Below, one piece after another: positions 1-7,274 of a stretch of DNA of 13,475 nucleotides (positions within the stretch are counted from its first letter, which is position 1; each line of letters opens with the position of its first letter). The position numbers were made by a program, and so were the translations under genes. Source of the DNA: Acidobacteriota bacterium (GTDB lineage Bacteria; Acidobacteriota; Terriglobia; Bryobacterales; Bryobacteraceae); contig JAEZIJ010000093.1 in assembly GCA_023436715.1 (NCBI GenBank), forward strand, positions 1 to 13,475. The letters run 5' to 3'. The notes beneath the pieces were generated by a model that saw nothing but the letters and a program-made list of their open reading frames with translations, had not been told where the DNA came from and did no database searches.

Positions 1-9
1 AGGGCTTGC

Positions 10-29
10 GGCACGGCTGAAGCCGTGCC
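10..29. repeat. Perfect palindromic repeat, REP-like
   Basis: GGCACGGC, loop TGAA, GCCGTGCC forms a perfect 8-bp stem with a 4-nt loop. It is followed by CTGATAC at 30-36. A decayed second copy lies at 65-90. The structure sits outside any gene, beyond the 3' end of the minus-strand CoA-binding gene. Its form is that of a repetitive extragenic palindrome. Whether it is dispersed through the genome cannot be judged from one window. Confidence 0.6.
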
Positions 30-64
30 CTGATACAAGGCCCAAGCCACGGACTTCCACTTGC

Positions 65-90
65 CTGAAGCCGTGCCACGCGACTGATAC
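65..90 (+). repeat. Degenerate second copy of the palindromic repeat
   Basis: The 13 bases CTGAAGCCGTGCC (65-77) repeat positions 17-29 exactly. CTGATAC recurs at 84-90, as at 30-36, but here after a 6-nt insertion. The left arm GGCACGGC is missing, so this copy cannot form the same hairpin. It reads as an eroded duplicate of the element at 10-36. Confidence 0.5.
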
Positions 91-91
91 G

Positions 92-119
92 GGCCAGCGA
101 CGCATAGCGTCGCCTGGCC
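92..119. terminator. Long hairpin just past the CoA-binding gene stop
   Basis: GGCCAGCGACGC (92-103), loop ATA and GCGTCGCCTGGCC (107-119) pair as a 12-bp stem with one bulged C. Read on the minus strand it begins about 4 nt past the stop of the CoA-binding gene, so it could end that transcript. It lacks a clear U tract, so it may instead be another extragenic palindrome or an RNA-stabilising stem. Confidence 0.45.
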
Positions 120-123
120 GGGC

Positions 124-594
124 CTACTTGGGGTAGTTCCCCGTGATCTTCAAGAGGAAACCGTGGAAGTGGTGGAACCAGCTCGATTTCGGCAGGAACA
201 TGTAAGGGCACCCGTGGTCCACTACCCGAATCCCATGCTTCTGGCAGAGTTCGACCGCAGCCGGGCTTACGGCGCCCGCGTCATAGGAAGAGGCGCGGTA
301 CATCCAGACGCGCTTCACGCCTGCGTCCACGCAGTCCTTCGCGATTGTATCGGTGGTTCCGGGCGGCGTCATGATCAGCACTGCGTCCACCGGCGGGTCG
401 ATTTCCTGGATGCACGAGAAGCACGGCGTGCCTCCCACTTCCTTGGCATTCGGGTTGACCGGCACCGCATCGTACCCAGACTCACGGAAGCTCTGAAACA
501 TCCTGTGGTTGAAATCGTTCGGCTTGCGCCCGACCCCGACCACTGCGATCCGCTTTTGGGCAAGAAAATCCTGAATGTCCGAGAGGCTCGACAT
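124..594 (-). CDS. CoA-binding domain (Rossmann) protein, YccU-like
   Basis: A 156-residue single-domain protein of the CoA_binding_2 type. The N-terminal beta strand and glycine loop read RIAVVGVGRKPND (about 15-27), the nucleotide/CoA-binding turn of this fold. Later strands include DAVLIMTPP and the C-terminal core VVDHGCPYMFL, with a conserved-looking Cys. Length is normal for stand-alone members, which are small cytosolic proteins of poorly known role thought to bind CoA or acyl-CoA. The start is set by ATG at 594, only 9 nt past the stop of the decarboxylase gene upstream, so the two are probably one transcript. A TATAAT (608-603, minus strand) overlaps that stop codon and could also start a separate leaderless message. 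Family assignment is fairly sure; substrate and partner are unknown. Confidence 0.8.
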   Translation of the reverse strand: MSSLSDIQDFLAQKRIAVVGVGRKPNDFNHRMFQSFRESGYDAVPVNPNAKEVGGTPCFSCIQEIDPPVDAVLIMTPPGTTDTIAKDCVDAGVKRVWMYRASSYDAGAVSPAAVELCQKHGIRVVDHGCPYMFLPKSSWFHHFHGFLLKITGNYPK

Positions 595-602
595 ACCCCA
601 GG

Positions 603-608
603 ATTATA
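603..608 (-). promoter_or_regulatory. Candidate -10 element of the CoA-binding gene
   Basis: TATAAT on the minus strand ends 8 nt before the ATG at 594 and overlaps the TAA stop of the decarboxylase gene. A transcript from it would have a 5' leader of only 1-3 nt. No TTGACA-like -35 lies 17 nt upstream (the bases are ACGGGT), so this may be chance within a stop codon. Confidence 0.3.
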
Positions 609-2784
609 GCGGAATGGAGGACGCGACCCGTGCCCCGAGCCGCGCCAGCGCCTCTTCGGTGAGCCGCGCCAGCGCCTCGACGAAATCGGCCAGCAGGGCC
701 TGTCTGTGGCCGGTCTCGGCGGCGAGAGTGAGATAAGGCGTCATCACGGTCGCGCGAAGAACAAAGATGCCTTCGGCCGGATACTCGTTTGCGTCCACTT
801 CGGCGCGTTCAATCAGGTCCGCCACCGAGTGGGCGGAGTAGTTCGGAAGCTGGAAGCGCGTGCGGGAGATGAAGAACGGCTGCGAGTAGCTGTAGCCGCG
901 CTCGCCGAGTTCCGCCTGGATTGTGAGCCGCTGGTAGACAGCCTCGGCCAGCGCGTTCATTCGCTTCAGCGAGCGGCTGAGCTTCGCCTGGATAACGAAG
1001 CAGACTATGTTGGTGTCCGGCGGCACCGCGGCGGCCGGGACGAAGCGATAGGCCAGCGGTTTGCAATTGGCTTTGGCGGCGTGGTCCCAGTGGACGAGGC
1101 GCTCGTACAGTTCGCGGGCGGCCAGCACGGAAGCGCGCGCGATTTCGCCGTGCCCGCCGCGGTCCGGCGGAATCATGCGATGCGACAGCCAGCACGATGC
1201 GGCCGCCGCGCCGGGCTTCGAGCCTTCGAGGATGAACGGTCCGACGTTCACCGGAGGCGCGTACTCGCGGGCGCCGCCGCCCGAATGGCTCATATTCGTG
1301 ATGTAGGGCGCTTGCTGGCTGAGGAAGTGCCGCACGCGGTCGTTGCGGAAGGCCACCACGCCGCACGGATATGGGACGTAGCCCATCTTGTGCGGGTCCA
1401 CGGTGATCGATTCGGCGCGCGGGAAGGCGAGGAACGAGCGGCAGACCTCTTTGCTTCCCCATTGGATGCCCAGGTTGCGGCTGTAGCCGCCGGTGGCGAT
1501 CTCCAGGCTTCGCGACGCGAAGGCATTTACGGCCTCGATTCGGGCGGCCTCGTCCGCCGGTGGCGCACCGCCCGGTTCGACGAACATCGACCGGATGTAA
1601 CCCGCCCAGGCGGCGTCCACGTGGAGCCAGAAACTCGCGTGCTCGTGCTGCTCGAGCCGGCGGCGGAAATCGTCGATGCGGTGGACGGGGTCGATCGATC
1701 CCTCCTCGGTTGTCCCGGCTATGGCCACTACCGCGAGCGGAATCTGCCCGCGGCGCAAGGCCGTTTTGAGCTTCTCTTCGAGGTCGCGCAACTCGAGCCG
1801 GAATGTGCGGTCCACATCGACGAAGACGAGGTTGTCGCGGCCGATGCCGAGCAGGTCTGCCGCCTTGCTGAGGCTGTAGTGGGCCGTGCCCGAGACGAAC
1901 ACGGCGGGAGGCCAGTTCGAAAAGCAGGCGGCCGCCCCGTTGTGCGACACCGATAACCCGGTGGCGCCGAGCGCTTCCCAGGCGCGGTGCGTGGCCTCGG
2001 AATCGGAGAGGTTCCAGCGGTGCTTTACGGCGTCGATGAAGCGCGTGAGGAGAAAGGTCGCGGAGTTCGGCCTGAGAAGCAGGCATTCGACGTCATCTAC
2101 GTCCGAAATTGCGCGTGACTGCGCCTGGCCCGGCAGCTTGACCGTGAGCGCGATCCCTTCGCGTGCGGCGGCGCGCTTGAGCGCAACGGGGAAATAGCGG
2201 ACGTTGCGCGCCACCCAGAGAGCCTCGATGTTGGCGACCGTTCCGCCGCTGGTGATGTGCGCCCAGCCGAACTCCTTCCGCGTCTGACGATGATCCTTGG
2301 AGCCGGGCGGGGCGGTGTAGCCGAGCATCTTCAAGATGTCGGCGGCCACCTCCAGCTCCCACTCCACCGTGACCGGCGCGGCTTCCGGCGTTACGTTGTT
2401 CGGGTTGTAGAGCATGCCGGCGAAGTAGCCGAGCACGGAGGGAATGGTTTGATCGGACAGCATGTGCGCGATGTAGCGCGGGCTGTAGAACGGAAAGTGG
2501 CGGCGGAGGCGCGCGAGCATCTCGCTGAGCTGCTGGAAAAGGGCGTCGGTGAAATCCGCCGCTTCGCGCCGCATGTGCTGCGTGATGGTGATCTCGTCGG
2601 ACGGGTAGTAATTGCGCCGCCAGTAGAAGTAATCCCGAAGGATGTGCAGGATCATCTCCTCTTCGAGGCTGGCGTTCTCGGCCTTGGGTCCGAGAAACCA
2701 CGCGCCCAGTTGTTTCGTGCGGTCCCGGATTCCGGAGTCGTCCTGGCTCACAAGCGTGATTCTACCGCCAGCGAGGGGCACCAT
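604..2784 (-). CDS. PLP-dependent decarboxylase, bacterial tyrosine decarboxylase type
   Basis: A 726-residue fold-type I PLP enzyme of the group II amino acid decarboxylases. The Schiff-base lysine is K466 in TVDPHKMGYVPYPCG, and the Asp that pairs with the pyridine nitrogen is D390 in HVDAAWAGY. The order of blocks follows the roughly 620-residue bacterial tyrosine decarboxylases: FLGPKAEN and WRRNYYP near the N terminus, GWAHITSGGTVANIEALW, HYSLSKAADLLGIG, AGTTEEGSIDP, the lysine motif, then FILEGSKPGA and LRATVMTPYL near the C terminus. It is about 100 residues longer than those enzymes, with extra sequence in several places. The reaction would be conversion of an aromatic L-amino acid to its amine plus CO2 in the cytosol; the substrate cannot be read from sequence. 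No amine antiporter is adjacent. The CoA-binding gene follows after 9 nt. ATG at 2784 was chosen, but GTG at the VSQDD position is an alternative. Confidence 0.82.
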   Translation of the reverse strand: MVPLAGGRITLVSQDDSGIRDRTKQLGAWFLGPKAENASLEEEMILHILRDYFYWRRNYYPSDEITITQHMRREAADFTDALFQQLSEMLARLRRHFPFYSPRYIAHMLSDQTIPSVLGYFAGMLYNPNNVTPEAAPVTVEWELEVAADILKMLGYTAPPGSKDHRQTRKEFGWAHITSGGTVANIEALWVARNVRYFPVALKRAAAREGIALTVKLPGQAQSRAISDVDDVECLLLRPNSATFLLTRFIDAVKHRWNLSDSEATHRAWEALGATGLSVSHNGAAACFSNWPPAVFVSGTAHYSLSKAADLLGIGRDNLVFVDVDRTFRLELRDLEEKLKTALRRGQIPLAVVAIAGTTEEGSIDPVHRIDDFRRRLEQHEHASFWLHVDAAWAGYIRSMFVEPGGAPPADEAARIEAVNAFASRSLEIATGGYSRNLGIQWGSKEVCRSFLAFPRAESITVDPHKMGYVPYPCGVVAFRNDRVRHFLSQQAPYITNMSHSGGGAREYAPPVNVGPFILEGSKPGAAAASCWLSHRMIPPDRGGHGEIARASVLAARELYERLVHWDHAAKANCKPLAYRFVPAAAVPPDTNIVCFVIQAKLSRSLKRMNALAEAVYQRLTIQAELGERGYSYSQPFFISRTRFQLPNYSAHSVADLIERAEVDANEYPAEGIFVLRATVMTPYLTLAAETGHRQALLADFVEALARLTEEALARLGARVASSIPL

Positions 2785-2813
2785 GTTGCGCGTTTCCCGA
2801 GCACATTATTAAA
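2785..2813. promoter_or_regulatory. Very short divergent promoter gap
   Basis: Only 29 bp separate the decarboxylase start (minus) from the M23 start (plus). The only AT-rich patch is around 2803-2813. Read on the minus strand it gives TAATAAT, and on the plus strand CATTAT or TTATTA, so one patch could serve as -10 for both directions, with the -35 regions falling inside the opposite gene. No clear -35 or operator was found. Confidence 0.3.
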
Positions 2814-4073
2814 GTGGATAGGGTGAACTGGACCAGGCGCGGCCTCATCGCCATCATTGGGATCGGCATCATCGGGATCGCCGTTCTATCCTTATGGGTT
2901 CGTAAGCGTGCCAACGTCGCACCGCCCGCGCCTGCGCAGGCCAAAGCGCCCGCTCCCGCGCCGCCCCGCGTAATGAAGGAGAGTGTCTCGATTGAGCGCG
3001 GCGACAACCTGGATACGCTGCTCGAACGCGGGGGCATCGACCAGGGCGACCGCCTGGCAATCATCTCGGCCGTGAAGCACGTATTCGATGTACGGAAGCT
3101 GCGGGTCGGTGCCTCCCTCAATATGGTTCGCCGCGAGGGGAGCCCGGTCGAGTCTCTCGATTACGTGATTGACCCCGATCACGAGCTTCGCCTCACGCGC
3201 GCGGCTGAAGGGTTCAAGGCCGAAGTTGCGGTAATCCCGGGAGAGATCCGCGTCGTGCCGGTGTGCGGCACGATGCAGGATTCGCTGTTCGTGAGCATGG
3301 AGCGAGCCGGTGAACGGCCGGAACTGGCCATCCAAATGGCCGACATATTCGCCTGGGACCTGGACTTCTACACGGACCCGCAGCCCGGCGACACCTTCTG
3401 TGTAGTGCTCGAAAAGAAAGAATACACGAACGGGCAGCCCGCCACCTACCGCAACCTTCTCGCCGCGAGATACACCAACAACGGGACTACTTATGAAGGC
3501 TACCTATATCCGGACGGCAGCGGTAAGTCAGGCTACTACTCGCGCGACGGCCGCTCGTTGCAGGCCGCGTTCCTCAAATCGCCGCTGAAATTCGACGCGC
3601 GGGTGAGCTCGCACTTTTCGCGCAGCCGCTTTCACCCCGTGCTGAAAATCTTCCGGCCGCACCTTGGTACGGATTACGCCGCGCCCGTCGGCGCGCCGGT
3701 TCAGGCCGTCGCGTCGGGCCGCGTTACTTTTCGCGGCTGGTCGGGCGGTGGGGGCAATACGGTGCGGATCAGGCACACGAACGGCTACGAGAGCATGTAC
3801 CTGCACCTTTCGCGAGTATTCGTCAGAGTGGGGCAGAATGTCGAACAGGGGCAGCGGATTGCCGCGGTGGGCGCCACGGGCCTGGCCACTGGACCGCACC
3901 TCGATTTCCGTTTGCGCAAGGGCGGAGCGTTCGTGAATTTCGAGCGGCTCAAGTCGCCTCGCGCAATCCAGCTTTCCGCGCGGCAGATGAAGACGTTCAA
4001 TGAACAGACCGCCAGCCTGGCTGCGTTGATGGACGCCGGCACGCCCGCCGCGGCTCCAGCACTGGCCGAGTAA
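2814..4073 (+). CDS. M23/LytM-domain protein, MepM-like, membrane-anchored
   Basis: A 419-residue envelope protein. An N-terminal transmembrane anchor (about 10-29, GLIAIIGIGIIGIAVLSLW) is followed by a Pro/Ala-rich linker (33-50). Next comes an OapA/LysM-like region (about 54-130), then a middle domain with the MepM/Csd3 pattern (FAWDLDFYTDPQPGDTFCVV) and a C-terminal LytM domain (about 262-390). Family members cut peptide cross-links in peptidoglycan on the outer face of the inner membrane. Zinc ligands H283 and D287 (HLGTD) and the catalytic H331 (YLHLS) are present. The last motif is H362-L-D364 instead of the usual HxH, so the third zinc-binding His is replaced by Asp. Activity could be kept through Asp coordination or lost, leaving a regulator. 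The start is GTG at 2814; GTG at 2823 is also possible. The ABC ATPase gene begins 20 nt after its stop, which suggests one transcript. Confidence 0.83.
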   Translation: MDRVNWTRRGLIAIIGIGIIGIAVLSLWVRKRANVAPPAPAQAKAPAPAPPRVMKESVSIERGDNLDTLLERGGIDQGDRLAIISAVKHVFDVRKLRVGASLNMVRREGSPVESLDYVIDPDHELRLTRAAEGFKAEVAVIPGEIRVVPVCGTMQDSLFVSMERAGERPELAIQMADIFAWDLDFYTDPQPGDTFCVVLEKKEYTNGQPATYRNLLAARYTNNGTTYEGYLYPDGSGKSGYYSRDGRSLQAAFLKSPLKFDARVSSHFSRSRFHPVLKIFRPHLGTDYAAPVGAPVQAVASGRVTFRGWSGGGGNTVRIRHTNGYESMYLHLSRVFVRVGQNVEQGQRIAAVGATGLATGPHLDFRLRKGGAFVNFERLKSPRAIQLSARQMKTFNEQTASLAALMDAGTPAAAPALAE

Positions 4074-4079
4074 CCGGAC

Positions 4080-4085
4080 TACAAT
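4080..4085 (+). promoter_or_regulatory. Candidate -10 element of the first ABC ATPase gene
   Basis: TACAAT lies in the 20-nt gap after the M23 stop and ends 8 nt before the ATG at 4094. No Shine-Dalgarno sequence precedes this ATG, so a leaderless start, or read-through from the M23 gene, would both fit. No good -35 is visible. Confidence 0.3.
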
Positions 4086-4093
4086 GAAGCGGC

Positions 4094-4858
4094 ATGGTAC
4101 GCTTCGACCGGGTAGTCTTCAGCTACGACCGTGCCGAGGTGCTTCACGACATCTCCTTTCACCTGAAGAAAGGTGAGATCGTGGGACTCCTTGGTCCCAA
4201 CGGCGCCGGGAAGACCACAACACTCAAGATCATCACGGGCATTCTTGCGCCGGGCTCCGGCAGCGTGTCTGTCTGCGGATTCCCTTTGCCCGAACAGACT
4301 GTGAGTGTGAAGCAGCGGATCGGCTATGTTCCCGAAGCCGCCGCGCTGTTTGAGAGCCTCACGGGCGAGGAGTTCCTGGAATTGTGCGGGCGCATGCATG
4401 ACGTGGAGGAGGATCCGCTTCAGAGCAGGATCGCAAGCATTCTCGAGACGTTCGGTCTCTACTCCGATCGCGTGGCCCGTCTGGACACTTACTCGAAAGG
4501 TATGCGGCAGAAGATACTCATCGCCGCGGCGCTTCTGCACAACCCCGACCTGGTCCTGCTCGACGAACCGCTCTCGGGGCTGGATGTGAACGCGTCCATT
4601 ATGGTCAAGGACTTGCTTGCGGCGCTCGCGCGCGACGGCAAGACGATCCTGTACAGCTCGCACGTGCTGGACGTGGTCGAAAAGGTCTGTGACCGCGTGC
4701 TGATTATCCACAAAGGCAGCCTGATCGCCGACGGCACGCCGGAGGGCTTGAAGGCTTCGGCGCAGCAATCCACGCTGGAGGACGTCTTCCGCAAGCTGAC
4801 CGGCTCCGGCAGTGTGGAACCCGGCGTGTCCCGCATCGTGACGGCGCTACGGTCATGA
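4094..4858 (+). CDS. ABC transporter ATP-binding protein, module 1
   Basis: A 254-residue nucleotide-binding subunit of the ABC-2 export type. Walker A is GPNGAGKTT (34-42, K40), the Q-loop region is GYVPE (77-81, Glu in the usual Gln place), the signature is YSKGMRQK (133-140, a departure from LSGGQ shared with the second ATPase here), Walker B is LVLLDEP with E158, D-loop SGLD ends at 164, and the switch histidine is H190 (YSSH). All catalytic positions are intact. It would power the permease encoded next, whose ATG overlaps this gene's TGA (ATGA), indicating translational coupling. It aligns without gaps, at identical residue numbers, with the ATPase at 6510-7274, so the two are paralogues. 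The cargo is unknown. Confidence 0.92.
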   Translation: MVRFDRVVFSYDRAEVLHDISFHLKKGEIVGLLGPNGAGKTTTLKIITGILAPGSGSVSVCGFPLPEQTVSVKQRIGYVPEAAALFESLTGEEFLELCGRMHDVEEDPLQSRIASILETFGLYSDRVARLDTYSKGMRQKILIAAALLHNPDLVLLDEPLSGLDVNASIMVKDLLAALARDGKTILYSSHVLDVVEKVCDRVLIIHKGSLIADGTPEGLKASAQQSTLEDVFRKLTGSGSVEPGVSRIVTALRS

Positions 4859-6471
4859 AGATTCTGAGGCGAGTGTTGCGCGGTCCGGCGTCTTGCGCCC
4901 TGCTGAAGCGCCTCGGCGTCGATCCGAAGCGCTACTGGCTTCTGGTAGACCTGTTCGGCAAACTCAGCGACCGCGGCGAGATGATGGACCAGCTTGGCAG
5001 AGACGACGTTGGCCTCAAGGTGATAGCTGTTGTGTATGGCGTCATCACAGCTTTTCTTACCCTGGCAATGGTTGCTACGCATTTGGGTCCTCCCGCCTAC
5101 TTCGCGTTGTTTCTGGTGTTCACGTCCGCCCTGCTGTTGAGTCTCCTGCTCTCGGAGGCGGGTAACAGCCTGGTCAATCCTACCGAGGCGCATATCCTGG
5201 CACATCAGCCGATCAACGGGGCGACTTACGTTGCATCGAAGCTGACGCACCTTGTTCGCATACTTCTGTATCTCGTTCCGGCGATGAACGGCATACCCGC
5301 ATTCGCCGGCTTGCTTTTGAAGGATGCTCCGCTGTTCTACCCGCTGATACACCTGGCGGCAGCGTTTAGTGCTGGAGCGGTCTCGGCTCTGTTGTGCTGT
5401 GCGATGTACGGATGGTTGATCCGATTGATGCCGGTGCGGCGGTTGAAGGCGGCCGCGCAACTCGCCGGGATGATGCCGTTTCTTGGAGTGATGTGGTTGA
5501 AACACGTTGTCAATCTGGGAGCGCAGATTCTCGCCTGGGTTCCGGCCGACCCGGCAGCCCGATGGGCGCTCGGGGCTACCGCCGTTGCCGCCGCCATCAC
5601 GATCGCTGCGCTTGGCGTCCGTTCGCTCTCGGGCGACTACCTGATTCGCGTGTCCGGCATGATGCGCGGAGGCCGCGTAGCGGCTGTGCGTTCGCGAAGA
5701 AAGGGAGGCATCAGCCTGATTGCGCGGCTGTTCGGCGGCCAGCCGGGACGGGCAGGGTACGCGTTCGTTAGCCGGATGATGTTGCGCGATTTCCAGTTCC
5801 GCCGGCAGGTCCTCCCGATGATGGTGATGGTGTTGGTCGGGATGGTGCCGTCGGCTGTGATGGCGGGGAGGGCGGACCCGTTTTCCGGCCGCATGACGGC
5901 CATGCACGGGGTGCCCCATGTGATCGCGTTCTTGCTTTTCGTCATGTGTGTCGTCCTGCCATTTGGGAACGACTACAAAGGGGCCTGGGTTTTCCTTGCC
6001 GCACCCGCACATACATTCCGCGGGTTCGCTCGCGGCGTGTACGGGGCGATGTGTGTGCCGCTGATCGTCGCGCCACACGCGATCATGCTTCCGCTGCTGG
6101 CCGTGGTCTGGGGGCCGCTGCACGCCGTCGTATTCGTAGCCTACAGCGCGGCGGTTTCGTTCCTGTACCTTTCCCTCGAACTGCGGCTGATCGATGGGCC
6201 GCCGTTCTGCCGCCAGATGGATCCCACGCGCGGGGCCGTCATGCTCCCGATGCTTATTCTCAGCGCAGCGATCATGGGCGTAGCTGTAGCAGTGCAGCTC
6301 TTTTTCGTATTCCCCTCGTTGACACGTGTCGGCCTTGCCACCGTCGTGGCCGGTGCCGTCGCCTGGTTTCTGACCCGAAGCTCGCTGAGCGCGCTCGAAA
6401 CCTCCATCCGCCACAACCTCGGCCTGGTGTCGGCGGAATCGGGCACCCTATACGTGGAAGTAAATAGCTAG
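4855..6471 (+). CDS. ABC-2-like transporter permease, module 1
   Basis: A 538-residue polytopic membrane protein. Hydrophobic segments suggest about 10-12 helices in two blocks, roughly residues 56-260 and 318-515, separated by a basic cytoplasmic stretch (about 265-310, with VRSRRKGG). The N-terminal 50 residues are amphipathic and cytoplasmic. It shares with its paralogue the segment ARLFGGQPGRAGYAFVSRMM (about 294-313), matched by LERWIGDPSQQAAFAFIWKAL in the second permease. Its start overlaps the ATPase stop by 4 nt, so the two are made together as one exporter. No ligand can be inferred, and the family is recognised only at the level of large ABC exporter permeases. Unlike its paralogue it ends normally, without a fused second permease. 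Confidence 0.8.
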   Translation: MKILRRVLRGPASCALLKRLGVDPKRYWLLVDLFGKLSDRGEMMDQLGRDDVGLKVIAVVYGVITAFLTLAMVATHLGPPAYFALFLVFTSALLLSLLLSEAGNSLVNPTEAHILAHQPINGATYVASKLTHLVRILLYLVPAMNGIPAFAGLLLKDAPLFYPLIHLAAAFSAGAVSALLCCAMYGWLIRLMPVRRLKAAAQLAGMMPFLGVMWLKHVVNLGAQILAWVPADPAARWALGATAVAAAITIAALGVRSLSGDYLIRVSGMMRGGRVAAVRSRRKGGISLIARLFGGQPGRAGYAFVSRMMLRDFQFRRQVLPMMVMVLVGMVPSAVMAGRADPFSGRMTAMHGVPHVIAFLLFVMCVVLPFGNDYKGAWVFLAAPAHTFRGFARGVYGAMCVPLIVAPHAIMLPLLAVVWGPLHAVVFVAYSAAVSFLYLSLELRLIDGPPFCRQMDPTRGAVMLPMLILSAAIMGVAVAVQLFFVFPSLTRVGLATVVAGAVAWFLTRSSLSALETSIRHNLGLVSAESGTLYVEVNS

Positions 6472-6509
6472 GTTGGAACTAATCACCCGCCCCCGGTGTC
6501 TACCCCGGC

Positions 6510-7274
6510 ATGCTGGAAGTCAGGCGCCCAACCAAGCGCTATAGCAGTATTCCGGTTGTTGACGACGTGAGCTTCGCGATCCGGCCGGGAGAGATTCTCG
6601 GTTACCTCGGGCCGAACGGGGCGGGGAAGAGCACCACGGTCAAAATGCTGACCGGCCTCATCGAGCCCACTTCGGGGCAAATCCTCTTCCACGGCCGGAA
6701 CGTCCGCGAAGACCTGAAAGACTTCCAGCGCCGCATCGGCTACGTCCCCGAGGAGCCTCACCTCTATCCCCACCTGAGTGCGCGCGAGTATCTTCAGTTA
6801 GTCGGCCGGCTGCGGGGCTTGCCGCGGCGCGTGCTGGAACCGAAGATGGACGAGTTACTCCGGCTGGTTGGGTTGTGGGAAGACCGGCACTCCGCCCTGA
6901 GCGGGTATTCGAAAGGCATGCGGCAGAAAGTCCTGCTGCTTGCCGCCCTGCTGCACGCCCCCGAACTGCTGATCCTGGACGAGCCGTTTTCGGGCCTGGA
7001 CGTCAATTTCGCCATGATCCTGCGCAGCCTGCTGAGCTCGGTCGCGGCGCGGCAAAAGGCGGTGCTATACAGCTCTCACGTGCTCGAAGTGGTCGAGAAG
7101 GTCTGCCACACCGTGCTGATCCTCCGTAAAGGCCAGGTTGTTGCCAATGATTCGGTTGCGCACCTCCGGGAGAGGATGCGGGAATCTTCGCTCGAAGGCA
7201 TCTTCGCGCAGGTCACTCAGGCCGAGGACACCGATACTGTCGCGAACCGGATCCTCGAGGTGGTGAGCGCATGA
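6510..7274 (+). CDS. ABC transporter ATP-binding protein, module 2
   Basis: A 254-residue ABC-2-type ATPase with all motifs at the same numbers as the first ATPase: Walker A GPNGAGKST (34-42, K40), GYVPE (77-81), signature YSKGMRQK (133-140), Walker B LLILDEP (E158), SGLD (161-164) and H190. The exact co-numbering points to tandem duplication of the ATPase-permease pair. It lies 38 nt after the first permease, a gap with no clear promoter or terminator, so it is probably in the same operon. Its TGA overlaps the ATG of the following permease (ATGA). By position it energises the composite permease encoded from 7271; by family rules the ABC-2-like half is its expected partner. Cargo unknown. Confidence 0.92.
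   Translation: MLEVRRPTKRYSSIPVVDDVSFAIRPGEILGYLGPNGAGKSTTVKMLTGLIEPTSGQILFHGRNVREDLKDFQRRIGYVPEEPHLYPHLSAREYLQLVGRLRGLPRRVLEPKMDELLRLVGLWEDRHSALSGYSKGMRQKVLLLAALLHAPELLILDEPFSGLDVNFAMILRSLLSSVAARQKAVLYSSHVLEVVEKVCHTVLILRKGQVVANDSVAHLRERMRESSLEGIFAQVTQAEDTDTVANRILEVVSA

Noticed and set aside
10..90. Direct repeats as a possible CRISPR fragment
   Set aside because: Only two unequal copies are present, no regular spacers exist, and no cas gene is near; the palindromic REP-like reading fits better.
706..1956. A 416-codon open frame on the plus strand inside the decarboxylase gene
   Set aside because: It is antisense to well-conserved PLP-enzyme motifs and has no recognisable domain of its own.
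4489..6414. A 641-codon open frame on the minus strand
   Set aside because: It lies fully antisense to the first ABC ATPase and permease, has an Arg/His/Gln-rich composition with no family pattern, and is a GC-rich shadow frame.
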